From assembly GCA_049653005.1 (NCBI GenBank), contig JBASFL010000104.1, positions 37,046 through 101,045 on the forward strand: 64,000 nt of DNA, written 5' to 3'. A model generated the notes under the pieces. It worked only from the letters and a program-made list of their open reading frames with translations. It made no database searches and was not told where the DNA came from. Source of the stretch: UBA2334 sp049653005 (lineage in GTDB: Bacteria; Pseudomonadota; Gammaproteobacteria; Burkholderiales; Burkholderiaceae_C). Positions within the stretch are counted from its first letter, which is position 1; every line of letters starts with the position of its first letter. Shown here in pieces: positions 44,743 to 54,015 of the stretch. The position numbers and the translations under genes were made by a program.

Positions 44743-45363
44743 ATGAGCACACCCACCGCCCCACCTGCTGCCGCCCGTGCCAGCCGCCACCGCCCGCACG
44801 AAGACGTGCAGGCGCTCATCACCGGCACGCTGTTCGTGGCGCTGGGGGTGGTGTTGTTCCGGCAAGCGGGTTTGCTGACGGGGGGCACGGCGGGCATCGC
44901 GTTTTTGTTGCACTACGCCACGGGCTGGAATTTCAGCCTGGTGTTTTTTGCGATCAACCTGCCGTTTTACTGGTTGGCGTGGCGGCGCATGGGCCGCGCC
45001 TTCACGCTGAAAACCCTCGCGGCGGTCAGCCTGCTGTCGTTTTTTGCCGAGGCGTTGCCCCACTGGTTGGGCATTGCCACGTTGGCCACACCGTTTGCTG
45101 CTGCCATGGGAGGGCTGCTGGCGGGGCTCATGCTGTTTCGCCACCGCGCCAGCCTGGGCGGGTTCAATGTGTTGGTGCTGTACCTGCAAGAGACGCGCGG
45201 TTGGCGTGCGGGCCACCTGCAAATGGGGCTGGACTGCGCCATTGTGCTGACGGCCTTGGCCTTTGTGCCTTGGTCGCAAATTGCGTGGTCGGTGGTGGGC
45301 GCCGTGGCACTGAATCTGACCTTGGCCGTCAACCACCGGCCGGGCCGTTACATGGCGGTGTGA
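44743..45363 (+). CDS. YitT/DUF161-like membrane protein
   Basis: A 206-residue integral membrane protein with five to six predicted helices (about 24-45, 50-72, 85-103, 108-130, 150-190). The first half contains LFVALGVVLFRQAGLLTGGTAGIAFLL, the signature of the YitT (DUF161) family, whose transport function is unknown. A short basic N-terminus precedes the first helix. It ends four bases before a convergent moeB-like gene. Confidence 0.82.
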   Translation: MSTPTAPPAAARASRHRPHEDVQALITGTLFVALGVVLFRQAGLLTGGTAGIAFLLHYATGWNFSLVFFAINLPFYWLAWRRMGRAFTLKTLAAVSLLSFFAEALPHWLGIATLATPFAAAMGGLLAGLMLFRHRASLGGFNVLVLYLQETRGWRAGHLQMGLDCAIVLTALAFVPWSQIAWSVVGAVALNLTLAVNHRPGRYMAV

Positions 45364-45366
45364 GCG

Positions 45367-46128
45367 TCAGCAGCCCGGGTGCCGTTGGGCACACACGGGA
45401 CAGCTGGGTTGGCGGGGCAGGCGAATGTCGGCCCACTCCATGCGGCGGCCATCCAGCATCAGCAGCCGCCCGGCCATGGCGGATCCCATGCCGCTGGCCA
45501 GTTTCAGCGCCTCTGCCGCCTGCATGCTGCCGATGATGCCCACCAGTGGCGCAAACACCCCCATGGTGGCGCAGCGGGTTTCCTCCACACCGCTGGTGTC
45601 GGGAAACACGCAGGCGTAACAGGGTGACGTGGCCTGGCGCGGGTCGTACACACTCAGCTGCCCGTCCAGCCGGATGGCCGCGCCCGACACCAGGGGCTTG
45701 CCCAGCGCAAAGCAGGCGCGGTTGATGGCGTGGCGGGTGGCAAAGTTGTCGGTGCAGTCCAGCACCACGTCGGCACCGGCCACCAGTGTGTGCAACGCGG
45801 CTGCATCGGCCCGCTGCAACACGGCGTGCACGGTCACGTCGGGGTTGAGCTGGGCAATGGCCTCGCGCAGCGATTCGGCTTTGGGCTGCCCCACACGGGC
45901 CAGGGTGTGCGCCACCTGGCGTTGCAGGTTGGTGGCGTCCACCACATCGTGGTCCACCACCGTGAGGTGGCCCACGCCCGCACTGCCCAGGTACAACCCG
46001 GCGGCAGAGCCCAGGCCGCCAGCGCCCACCATCAGCACGCGGGCCGACAGCAGGGCTTCCTGGCCTTCAATACCCAGCTCGTCCAGCAGGATGTGGCGGG
46101 AGTAGCGCAGCAGCTGGGTGTCGTTCAA
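45367..46128 (-). CDS. moeB: HesA/MoeB/ThiF adenylyltransferase
   Basis: E1-like enzyme, 253 residues, that adenylates the C-terminus of a ubiquitin-like sulfur carrier (MoaD or ThiS). The ATP loop VGAGGLGSAA is at about 34-43 and the DNFATRHAINR arch near 125. Two CxxC pairs (CYAC and CPVC) bind the structural zinc, and the possible thioester cysteine is in TRCATMG. MoeB and ThiF cannot be separated with certainty. It overlaps the ctpA stop codon, so it is translated with ctpA. Confidence 0.9.
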   Translation of the reverse strand: MNDTQLLRYSRHILLDELGIEGQEALLSARVLMVGAGGLGSAAGLYLGSAGVGHLTVVDHDVVDATNLQRQVAHTLARVGQPKAESLREAIAQLNPDVTVHAVLQRADAAALHTLVAGADVVLDCTDNFATRHAINRACFALGKPLVSGAAIRLDGQLSVYDPRQATSPCYACVFPDTSGVEETRCATMGVFAPLVGIIGSMQAAEALKLASGMGSAMAGRLLMLDGRRMEWADIRLPRQPSCPVCAQRHPGC

Positions 46129-47609
46129 TTTTCTTTTTTCTCGTCCTTGCGGGCGGCCAGCGTTTTGCTGACCAACACCGGTTGGCCTTTGAGTTGCTTC
46201 AGCGCTTGTTGCAGCTGGAAGTCTTTGTCGCTGCCGAACTCGGGCAACACCCGGCCACCCGGGTTCTTTTTGGTTTCTTCTTCCAGGCGCAGGCGGGCTT
46301 TCTCGCGGTCTTGCTCGCGCACTTTTTCTGCGGCAGCTTCAGCGGCTTTTTCAGCTGCGGTGGGCTCGTGGGCAGGCTCTTTGCCGTTGGTCAGGTGTTT
46401 GGTCAGGTCGGCCTCGCGGGTGCGCAGCGCGGTGAACAGGTTGCCTTCTTCGGTTTCGTCCACCATCACGTCGGGCACGATGCCTTTGGCCTGAATGGTG
46501 TTGCCGCTGGGCGTGTAGTAGCGCGCGGTGGTGAGTTTGATGCCCGTGTCAGGCCCCAGGGGGCGCACCGTTTGCACCGAGCCTTTGCCAAACGTCTGGC
46601 TGCCCATGATGGTGGCGCGTTTGTGGTCTTGCAGGGCACCGGCCACGATTTCACTGGCCGAGGCAGAACCTTCGTTCACCAGCACCACGATGGGCAGGGT
46701 TTTCAGCTTGCCGCCGGTGGCCTGGGTGAGTTGCCGGATGACATCGGGGCCGCCACGGCGCTGGTAGAACTGCGGCTCGGCCTTGTAGGTGAATTTGCTC
46801 TCTTCCAACTGGCCGTTGGTGGACACCACGGTCACGCCTTCGGGCAAAAACGCGGCCGAAATGGCCACCGCAGCGTCCAGCAAACCGCCCGGGTCGTTGC
46901 GCAGGTCCAGCACCAGCCCTTTCATTTTGGGGTCGGCTTTCAGCATGTCTTCCAACTTGCGGGCGAAGTCTTCCACTGTGCGTTCCTGGAACTGCGACAC
47001 GCGCAGCCAACCGTAGCCGGGTTCGATCACTTTCGATTTCACGCTTTGGGTTTTGATTTCCTCGCGCGTGATGGTGACCGGGAAGCTGCGGTTTTCGTCC
47101 TTGCGGAAGATGGTGAGGCTGACCTTGGTGTTGGGCTCGCCCCGCATGCGTTTGACCGCATCGTTGATGGACAGGCCTTTGACGGCGGTGTCGTCGATTT
47201 TGGTGATCAGGTCGTTGGTCTTCAGCCCGGCGCGGAAGGCGGGCGAACCCTCAATGGGCGATACCACCTTCACCACACCGTCTTCCATGGTGATTTCAAT
47301 GCCCACGCCCACGAATTTGCCCGAAGTGCCTTCGCGGAATTCCTTGAAAGACTTCTTGTCGAAATACTGTGAATGGGGGTCCAGGCTGGACACCATGCCC
47401 GAGATGGCATCGGAAATCAGCTTTTTGTCGTCCACCGGCTCCACGTAGTCGGACTTGACCATGCCAAACACCGCTGCCAGTTGCTGCAGTTCGGCCAATG
47501 GCAGCGGTGCCATGCCTGCGCGGGCGGTGGCCTGCAGTTGCACCGTGGTGAGTGCCCCGGCCATGGCTCCCACGGCCACCCAACCTGCGATTTTGAGCTT
47601 TTGCCCCAT
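46125..47609 (-). CDS. ctpA: Carboxy-terminal processing protease (S41)
   Basis: Periplasmic tail-specific serine protease of 494 residues. The signal anchor is at 1-30, the PDZ domain at about 95-175 and the S41 core at about 195-370. The catalytic Ser lies in NEGSASASE (312-320) and Lys342 in TFGKGSVQT forms the dyad. The C-terminal 90 residues are Glu/Lys-rich coiled coil. The ATG at 47609 is preferred over a TTG five codons upstream. Likely substrates are envelope proteins and peptidoglycan hydrolases. Confidence 0.95.
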   Translation of the reverse strand: MGQKLKIAGWVAVGAMAGALTTVQLQATARAGMAPLPLAELQQLAAVFGMVKSDYVEPVDDKKLISDAISGMVSSLDPHSQYFDKKSFKEFREGTSGKFVGVGIEITMEDGVVKVVSPIEGSPAFRAGLKTNDLITKIDDTAVKGLSINDAVKRMRGEPNTKVSLTIFRKDENRSFPVTITREEIKTQSVKSKVIEPGYGWLRVSQFQERTVEDFARKLEDMLKADPKMKGLVLDLRNDPGGLLDAAVAISAAFLPEGVTVVSTNGQLEESKFTYKAEPQFYQRRGGPDVIRQLTQATGGKLKTLPIVVLVNEGSASASEIVAGALQDHKRATIMGSQTFGKGSVQTVRPLGPDTGIKLTTARYYTPSGNTIQAKGIVPDVMVDETEEGNLFTALRTREADLTKHLTNGKEPAHEPTAAEKAAEAAAEKVREQDREKARLRLEEETKKNPGGRVLPEFGSDKDFQLQQALKQLKGQPVLVSKTLAARKDEKKEN

Positions 47610-47707
47610 GTCACGTGCTTTCAAAAAAAGAGCTGAAATTCAATATACACCTGAGAGCACGCTGGGGGCCGCCGGTTCCCGGCAAAGCCCCTCCCTTCCG
47701 ACAAATA

Positions 47708-48451
47708 TCAGGCCTTGCCTTGACTGGCCACCGCAGCGGCTGCGGCTGCGGCGGCTTCGGCATCGCCCAGGTAGTAGTGGCGGATGGGTTTGAGGTTTTC
47801 GTCCAGCTCGTACACCAGCGGGATGCCGTTGGGGATGTTCAGGCCCACGATGTCGTTGTCGGAAATGCCGTCCAGGTACTTCACCAGGGCGCGAATGCTG
47901 TTGCCGTGTGCCGCCACCACGATGCGTTTGCCGGCCTTGATGGCGGGTGCCATGGACTCGTTCCAGAACGGCATCACCCGGGCAACGGTGTCTTTCAGGC
48001 ACTCGGTCAGGGGCACATCGGCGGTGTCAAGCTTGGCGTAGCGTGGGTCGCTGCGTTCGCTGCGGGGGTCGGTGGTTTCCAGCGCGGGTGGCGGGGTGTC
48101 ATAGCTGCGGCGCCACACCAGCACCTGGGCGTCGCCGTACTGTTTGGCCATGTCGGCCTTGTTCAGCCCTTGCAGGGCGCCGTAGTGGCGTTCGTTCAGG
48201 CGCCAGTTTTTCAGCACGGGCAGCCAGGTGCGGTCCATTTCGTCCAATGTCAGCCACAGGGTGCGGATGGCGCGCTTGAGTACGCTGGTGTAGGCCACGT
48301 CGAATTCGTAGCCTTCTGCCTTGAGCAGGCGGCCAGCGTTGCGGGCTTGCTCCACCCCGGTGGGCGTGAGATCGACATCGGTCCAGCCAGTGAAGCGGTT
48401 TTCCAGGTTCCAGGTGGATTCGCCGTGGCGAATGAGGACGAGTTTGTACAT
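47708..48451 (-). CDS. gpmA: 2,3-bisphosphoglycerate-dependent phosphoglycerate mutase
   Basis: Glycolytic phosphoglycerate mutase, 247 residues. The phosphorylated His9 lies in LVLIRHGES; LNERHYGALQG and the second histidine in VVAAHGNSIRA complete the active site. The C-terminus carries an alanine run (AEAAAAAAAAVA). The start is the ATG at 48451. Same direction as ctpA and divergent from the rhodanese gene. Confidence 0.97.
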   Translation of the reverse strand: MYKLVLIRHGESTWNLENRFTGWTDVDLTPTGVEQARNAGRLLKAEGYEFDVAYTSVLKRAIRTLWLTLDEMDRTWLPVLKNWRLNERHYGALQGLNKADMAKQYGDAQVLVWRRSYDTPPPALETTDPRSERSDPRYAKLDTADVPLTECLKDTVARVMPFWNESMAPAIKAGKRIVVAAHGNSIRALVKYLDGISDNDIVGLNIPNGIPLVYELDENLKPIRHYYLGDAEAAAAAAAAVASQGKA

Positions 48452-48595
48452 GGTGATGTGCGGTGCGGGAGGGTGAAACGGGGCTGTCAGGCCCCAAGCG
48501 GGCGCGAAACAGGGCCGCATTTTAGAATCGCAGGCTGTTGATTTTTCTGGCCCCATCACCCAGCCGTGCCAAGTGGCCACGGCGAAAGGACAAAA

Positions 48596-49006
48596 GTGAA
48601 TTTTTTTATCGATAACTGGACACTGTTTGCCATTGCCATCGCGTCGGCCTCCATGCTGTTATGGCCCGTGGTGTCGCGCGGTGCACGTGCCGGTGGTGTC
48701 AATGCCAACGAAGCGGTGATGCTCATGAACCGCGAAAAAGCGGTGGTGGTGGATGTGTGCGAGCCGTCTGAATATGCGAACGGCCACGTTGCGGGCTCCA
48801 AGAACATTCCCCTGGGGCAGCTGGAATCCAAACTGGTCGGTGCGGTGAAAAACAAAGCCACCCCGGTGATTTTGGTGTGTGCCAGCGGCATTCGCTCCAA
48901 CAAGGCGGTGGCCGTTGCCACCAAGCTGGGCTATGAAAAGGCCGTGTCGCTGTCAGGCGGCATGGGTGCATGGCGTGAAGCCAGCCTGCCCGTGGAAAAG
49001 GGCTGA
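48596..49006 (+). CDS. Membrane-anchored rhodanese-like protein
   Basis: A 136-residue protein with one N-terminal membrane segment (about 8-25) and a rhodanese domain at 40-132 with the active-site loop VCASGIRSNKA (Cys near 99). It starts at a GTG (48596) with GAAAGGA upstream. Proteins of this kind precede grxC and secB in many betaproteobacteria and are related to E. coli YibN. Role in sulfur transfer or redox is inferred only. Confidence 0.9.
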   Translation: MNFFIDNWTLFAIAIASASMLLWPVVSRGARAGGVNANEAVMLMNREKAVVVDVCEPSEYANGHVAGSKNIPLGQLESKLVGAVKNKATPVILVCASGIRSNKAVAVATKLGYEKAVSLSGGMGAWREASLPVEKG

Positions 49007-49057
49007 AGCCCGCCTGCCCATTGCCTTGTATTTGCCTGCATTTGTCACGGAGCCCCC

Positions 49058-49315
49058 ATGCAACCCGTCAAAATTTACCTCACCGCCACCTGCCCCTATT
49101 GCATCCGTGCCAAGCAATTGCTGGCCGACCGGGGCGTGACCCAATTGGAAGAGGTGCGTGTGGACATCCGCCCCGAGTTGCGCCAATACATGGCCGAGCT
49201 GACCGGCCGCACCTCGGTGCCCCAAATTTTCATCGGGAACACCCACGTGGGGGGCTGCGATGACTTGCACGCCCTGGATGCCCGGGGTGGCTTGTTGCCT
49301 TTGTTGGGCGCTTGA
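49058..49315 (+). CDS. grxC: Glutaredoxin 3
   Basis: Dithiol glutaredoxin, 85 residues, with the CPYC active site at 12-15, the TSVPQIFIG cis-proline loop and GGCDDLHALD. It reduces mixed disulfides with glutathione. secB would be expected next, but the following 7.9 kb hold an unrelated cluster and secB is found at 57203. Confidence 0.96.
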   Translation: MQPVKIYLTATCPYCIRAKQLLADRGVTQLEEVRVDIRPELRQYMAELTGRTSVPQIFIGNTHVGGCDDLHALDARGGLLPLLGA

Positions 49316-49327
49316 ACCCCTGGCCCC

Positions 49328-51118
49328 TCAATTGGTCGGGTTTGCCCAAGCCTGCAAATGGGCTTGGGTGCACGCCAGCATCTTCGCCCGCCCTTCCAGC
49401 GTGGCGAACGAATGCCCGCCGTTGGGAATGGTGTCAAGCGTGAACCGGCCGTTGGCCAGCATGCGATCCGCCAGGCCGCCGATGTCTTCTTTCAGGATGG
49501 CCCAGCCCGGCTCATTGATATCGAACACAAAGTGAAAACGGCAGCCGCGTGCCGTGGCAGTGGTCAAACTGGTGGCCAGCGGTGTGGGGGGCACCAACTT
49601 CAGGCGGCGCCCCAGGTCGAGTCCCTGTTTGACGAGCTTGGTGCGTGTGCGCCCCGCCAGCGATTGCACGATCAACCGGATGTTTGACTCCCCTCGCAGC
49701 AGGCGCAGCCAGCGTTGCGGGTCTTTGGCCGATTTCAGCGTGTGGGCCGCCACCATGTGTTGCATGGCGTTGCCGGCCAGCAGGTCGATGTCCCGCAGTT
49801 GTGCCGGGAAAAACACAAACGGGTTGATGGCCACCACGCGCTCCACACGGGCATCGCGCAGGGCCACGCCGATCGCGTGGTAAGCCCCTGAGCACAGCCC
49901 CATCACCGCCCAACGCGTCACATTGAGTTGCTTGTCCAGCCAGTCCAGCGCTTCTCCTATGTGGTGAAGCGTGTCGTCTCGGTAAACCTGGGTGGACGCC
50001 TGTGTGGGGCCACCGTTGCTTTCACCCAAGCCGGGCAAATCCAAACGGACCACGGTGTGACCTTGTGCGGCCATGCCTCGTGCCCAGTCCACCCACATGC
50101 GGTTGGGCCCCACCCGGTGCTCAGCCCCTGAGTTGAGGACGAGGATGGCTTTGCCGGGGGGCGGCTTGTCTCTCGGTGATTGCTCGGGCCTGGCCACCAC
50201 GGCGACCATGCCCGCTGCCCCGAACGGGGGCGTGGCCCATTCGCGCACTGTAGTGCCATGCCCCTGGGGAGGCAGCAGGGTGCAGCAGGGGGCGCACGGC
50301 CGTGCGTGTGGGTTGGGGGCGGGTGTGTGGGGGGGCAATGCGGCCACCGCATCGCTCAGGCATTTCAGCGCCTCGTTGAAAAACGGTGCAGCGGGCGTCA
50401 CTTCGTGGGCAATGCGCATCATCCCGGGGTAGCCGGGCACCACCACGTGTGTGGTGCGCGCGCCTGTGGCGGCCAGGGCCTCGGTCCAGGCACTGCCCAT
50501 GGGAGCTTCCAGCCGGTCCACCACCGACACGCACACACCGGGCAATCCGGTCGGCAGCTTCACCTGCTTGAGGCTGTTGGCCGTGGCTTCGTTCATGCCA
50601 AACCCTGCCGCCACCAATGCCCACGGTGCTGCTGCCGGGGCCTGGCCAATGCTGGCTTCCAGCATTTTCAATTCCCGCACGCAAGCGTGGCCGCTGCGCA
50701 TGGGCGCCATCAGCACCAGCGAGTGAACACCACTTGGGTTCATGTGTGCGTGGTGGGCGGCCAGCAGTGCCCCTTGCCTGAAGCCCACCAACGCCACACA
50801 CCCCAGTCCGGTTCGGGCCAGGGTGGTTTGCCTGGCTTGTGAGAGGGCGTCCATCCACAGGGGCCAAAAATCGGTGTCATCGGACGGACTGTGGGCGTCG
50901 CCGCACCCGTCCAGGTCAAACCGCAACACCGGGAACCCTTGCGCCGCCAGGTCCTGGGCAAAGTGCCGCCAGGTGCGTTGCAGGTTCATGCCTTCGATGC
51001 CCCAGGGCCCCACCAGCACCACCGCCGGGGGCTTTGCCGGTGCACGGGGGGCATGCCAAAACCCCATCAGGGGCCGGTCTGGGTGACCGAAGTAAAAGGC
51101 TTCCGGGGCGGCTGGCAT
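49328..51118 (-). CDS. Double alpha/beta-hydrolase protein
   Basis: A 596-residue protein built of two alpha/beta-hydrolase domains (about 1-260 and 300-596). In the first half the nucleophile elbow reads GFRQGA, with no Ser, so it is probably inactive. In the second it reads GLCSGA, with Cys at the nucleophile place; the acid and base are likely in FVFDINEPGW and PNGGHSF. The halves resemble the paired hydrolases found beside exosortase A loci, but none is here. A Cys nucleophile suits acyl transfer from a thioester. The ATG lies 1 bp after the GH2 stop, so translation is coupled; it is the third gene of the minus-strand arm of the cluster. Confidence 0.72.
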   Translation of the reverse strand: MPAAPEAFYFGHPDRPLMGFWHAPRAPAKPPAVVLVGPWGIEGMNLQRTWRHFAQDLAAQGFPVLRFDLDGCGDAHSPSDDTDFWPLWMDALSQARQTTLARTGLGCVALVGFRQGALLAAHHAHMNPSGVHSLVLMAPMRSGHACVRELKMLEASIGQAPAAAPWALVAAGFGMNEATANSLKQVKLPTGLPGVCVSVVDRLEAPMGSAWTEALAATGARTTHVVVPGYPGMMRIAHEVTPAAPFFNEALKCLSDAVAALPPHTPAPNPHARPCAPCCTLLPPQGHGTTVREWATPPFGAAGMVAVVARPEQSPRDKPPPGKAILVLNSGAEHRVGPNRMWVDWARGMAAQGHTVVRLDLPGLGESNGGPTQASTQVYRDDTLHHIGEALDWLDKQLNVTRWAVMGLCSGAYHAIGVALRDARVERVVAINPFVFFPAQLRDIDLLAGNAMQHMVAAHTLKSAKDPQRWLRLLRGESNIRLIVQSLAGRTRTKLVKQGLDLGRRLKLVPPTPLATSLTTATARGCRFHFVFDINEPGWAILKEDIGGLADRMLANGRFTLDTIPNGGHSFATLEGRAKMLACTQAHLQAWANPTN

Positions 51119-51119
51119 G

Positions 51120-53594
51120 TCAGGTCAGTGTGGCGGTGGCGCGTTGGCGGGCGTTGAGTGCGGCCACCGTGGCGTGCCAATGGCCCTGGCCCGAGAAACG
51201 CACGGTGGTCTGAGCGCCTGGGGGCAGGTGAAAAAAATCGTCGTGCGCCTGCCAGCCGGGAGATGCCTCAATGTGAACCCCGAACGCGGCGGCTTGTGTG
51301 GACACCGTCACCTCAATACAGCCCGGCCCCGTTTGGGTGGCCTGGGCCGCCAACCCTGGCTCCCCTTGAAAAGCCAGCATCAGTTTGGGATCGAAATAGA
51401 GGGCCTGTCCCAGTGGCTTGCCTTGGTCGCTGCGCCAGGTGGCCACCACCAGCTCGGCCGCAGGGGGACCAAAACGGTGCGCCCATGTCACGTCCACAAA
51501 ACCCGGCAAGCCTTCCGCCAGTGGCCAGACCCAGGTTTGGCGCGGTGCCACCGCAGCGTTGACTTGGCAGGCCGCCACACGGGTGTGGCCTTGTGTGTAC
51601 AGCACCACCTCCACCTGGCCTGTTTGGGGTTGGGCGGTGTCGTTCACCAAGTGCAGCGACAAACCGTTGAGGCCCTGGTCCACCCAGGTGGCCAGCAGCG
51701 GTTGTTGTACCCGCGCCAGCGCATGAAACACGGCTTTGGGCACGCCCTGGTCGTCCACCAAGCCGCAGCCAGCCCCTGCCCACAGGTCCCGCAGGTACCA
51801 CACCAGGGCACCGCGGCAGGCCGAGTCGGCACTGCGCCAGGCAGCCATGGTGCGCGACATGACTTCGGCCCCCACGGCGCGTCCCAGGGTCAGGTGGCGG
51901 GCGGGGTCGGTGGCCCGCAATTCGTCGGGGCGCAGGCCCAGCAGGCGTTCCACGTAGTGTTCGCGCACATCGTCAAAGTCCCACCCGGCCATCAGATCGC
52001 GGTACACGCGGCTTTTCCAGGCCGCGCTGTGCACCTGGGGCACCTCGCCACAAGGGGCTCTGCGCAGCGTGCTGGTGGGCGGTATGTTGGCAAACGCCAG
52101 GCATTCGGTGGCAAACGACACGCGGCTGGCCAAGGCGTCGTCAAGGCCCCGCTTGTAAGCCCCCACGCCGTAATAAGACGAGGTGCCTGCGTTGGGCTGG
52201 TGGGGAAAGGCCCCCCCGTGGGCGCTGGAGGGCCAATACACGGCCCCCGGCACTGCCGGTTCGACCACCGCGCGCAGGTGCTCTGTGAAAAATGCCTGGT
52301 GCCAACGGGTTTTGGGTGCCCCCCACATGGCGGCTTGCTGGGCCACTTCCGAGTTGCCACACACCACGGCCACGCAGGGGTGGGCACCCCAGTGCGCCGC
52401 GTGCTGGGCCACTTCGGCCGTGGCGCTGGCGGCAAAACCCGGGTCGTCCACAGGGTAGTCCATGTTGGCGAACATCAGGTCCTGCCAGACCAAGATGCCG
52501 AGTTCGTCGCACAGCTCGAAAAACACCGGATCTTCGTACACCGTGTTGCCCGGCACCCGCAGCATGTTCATGCCCGCGTCGCGCGCTTGGGTCAGGGCTT
52601 GCCGGTAATCGGCCCGCTCGGCGCGCAGCGTTGCCAGGTTCAGGGGCATCCAGCAGGCACCTCGGCAAAACACCGGTGTGCCGTTCACCCGCAGTCCAAA
52701 CCCGCCGCCAGCCTGGTCGGCCTCTGTGTGCCTGAACCCGACCGCACCGCAGGGCTGGGGGGCCGCGCCGTGTGGGGGGTGCAGCACCACCTCAAACAGG
52801 GCCGGGTCCCCGTGGGTGTGGGGCCACCACCGTGGCACGTCGGGCAGCGTCAGACGGGCGGTGAGCGTGCTGGGGCCCGTGGGTGCCAGCACCGCTTGGG
52901 CGCGCAAGCCATGGCCGCTGACGTGCACGGTCCAGCCTGACGGGGGTGCGCCAGCGAAGTGGCAGCTGACGTTCAACACCCCATCAGGGCCCTGAAGCTG
53001 TGTGCGGCAGTGGGTGTGCAACGGTCTGTCGGGTGCCTGGCGACTCAGCACCACCGGCCGCCACAGGCCCACGGGGGGCATGGGGGGCGACCAACCGGGC
53101 ATGCGCCCGAGCAGGCTGGTGCGCACCCAGCGCAGTTGCTGGTGCGACACCATGGGCGTGCGCCAATTGGGGCGGGGGCGCTTGTGGCCCAGCGCCACGG
53201 ACAAAGCCTCGAAGTGCAGCAACAGTTCGTTGGCTTGTGCCCGCAGCGGGGTGTTCAGGGGCAGTGTGTGGGCCAAAAACATGTTTTGGCTGTGCAGCAG
53301 GGGCTCGCCGTTCAGCCACACGCGGCAATCGGTGGCCAAGCCCGCCAAATCCAGGGTCAGTGCAGATGTGTCACCGGGCCATGGGTGGTCGAACACCAGC
53401 CGGTACCAAGCGTCCACATCGTCGGAAAACGGTGCAGACACGGTGTCACCCGCCAACGACGCCGCAGTCTCCGCACGCCCGATGGGGTGCCACTGTGTGG
53501 GGGTGGGGCTTCCGGTCGGTGCCGTGCACCAAGACCAGCCGTGTGCCAGGTCGCTCAGGACAACCCGGTGGGCGGGCGTGGTGTCTGGGGTCAA
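51120..53594 (-). CDS. Glycoside hydrolase family 2, beta-mannosidase-like
   Basis: An 824-residue protein with GH2 architecture: N-terminal jelly-roll sugar-binding domain (about 30-200), Ig-like domain (about 200-310) and TIM barrel (about 310-600). The acid/base Glu416 is in VCGNSEVAQQ, and RGACWMPLN plus DAGMNMLRVPGNTVYED mark the barrel start. The nucleophile is probably the Glu in SFATECLAF. No signal peptide, so it should act in the cytosol. It starts at a TTG (53594), 30 bp after the carrier-protein gene. A glycosidase in an aminoacyl-carrier cluster is unexpected. Confidence 0.8.
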   Translation of the reverse strand: MTPDTTPAHRVVLSDLAHGWSWCTAPTGSPTPTQWHPIGRAETAASLAGDTVSAPFSDDVDAWYRLVFDHPWPGDTSALTLDLAGLATDCRVWLNGEPLLHSQNMFLAHTLPLNTPLRAQANELLLHFEALSVALGHKRPRPNWRTPMVSHQQLRWVRTSLLGRMPGWSPPMPPVGLWRPVVLSRQAPDRPLHTHCRTQLQGPDGVLNVSCHFAGAPPSGWTVHVSGHGLRAQAVLAPTGPSTLTARLTLPDVPRWWPHTHGDPALFEVVLHPPHGAAPQPCGAVGFRHTEADQAGGGFGLRVNGTPVFCRGACWMPLNLATLRAERADYRQALTQARDAGMNMLRVPGNTVYEDPVFFELCDELGILVWQDLMFANMDYPVDDPGFAASATAEVAQHAAHWGAHPCVAVVCGNSEVAQQAAMWGAPKTRWHQAFFTEHLRAVVEPAVPGAVYWPSSAHGGAFPHQPNAGTSSYYGVGAYKRGLDDALASRVSFATECLAFANIPPTSTLRRAPCGEVPQVHSAAWKSRVYRDLMAGWDFDDVREHYVERLLGLRPDELRATDPARHLTLGRAVGAEVMSRTMAAWRSADSACRGALVWYLRDLWAGAGCGLVDDQGVPKAVFHALARVQQPLLATWVDQGLNGLSLHLVNDTAQPQTGQVEVVLYTQGHTRVAACQVNAAVAPRQTWVWPLAEGLPGFVDVTWAHRFGPPAAELVVATWRSDQGKPLGQALYFDPKLMLAFQGEPGLAAQATQTGPGCIEVTVSTQAAAFGVHIEASPGWQAHDDFFHLPPGAQTTVRFSGQGHWHATVAALNARQRATATLT

Positions 53595-53624
53595 GCGGGC
53601 CTGCGGTGTGGCGCTGGGCTGTGG

Positions 53625-53870
53625 TCAGCCGTGCAGCTGGTGAATGGCCGCGGCCATTGATGCGATGGTGGCAAACACGGTGCGCGACAACATGTGGTCG
53701 GGAAACTCCACGTCAAACGCCGCTTCAAGCCCCAGCATCACGTTGACGCTGGCATAAGACGTCATGCCCGCTTGCTGCAAGTCCTCATCCACCGCCAGGG
53801 CCTGGGCGTCTTTGCTCAGCCCCCCTTGTTCGGCCAGCACACGTCGGATTTGGGTTTCGATGTCATTCAT
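53625..53870 (-). CDS. Acyl/aminoacyl carrier protein
   Basis: An 81-residue four-helix carrier protein. The 4'-phosphopantetheine attachment site is Ser38 in QQAGMTSYASV, where the usual D-S-L is T-S-Y. That, and its place beside an amino acid:[carrier protein] ligase, suggest a specialised carrier rather than the fatty-acid ACP. It is the first gene of the minus-strand arm (carrier, GH2, hydrolase) and is divergent from the flavoenzyme gene at 54016. I place the start at the ATG 53870; the open frame continues upstream, but those residues only mirror the opposite gene. Confidence 0.83.
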   Translation of the reverse strand: MNDIETQIRRVLAEQGGLSKDAQALAVDEDLQQAGMTSYASVNVMLGLEAAFDVEFPDHMLSRTVFATIASMAAAIHQLHG

Positions 53871-54015
53871 GGTGGCTGGGGTCGGCTTGTTGCAATTTTT
53901 TTCAACTGGGAGGGGAACTTTCTGCGCTGGATAATAAAGGCAAATTCCGGCCAGCTGTTCTGCGGTCAGCCCGATCGCCGTTGCTGGGGTTCCGTTTGTT
54001 TGGAGCGTGTTTGCC

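Noticed and set aside
46185..46220. CAGCGCTTGTTGCAGCTG within ctpA, similar to the repeat core
   Set aside because: The AGCT box is only about 11 nt from the core rather than 24, and the residues are ordinary CtpA sequence.
53871..54015. Divergent promoters between the carrier protein and flavoenzyme genes
   Set aside because: ATAATA at 53931 is suggestive, but neither strand shows a matching -35 at 16-18 bp, so I do not call a promoter.
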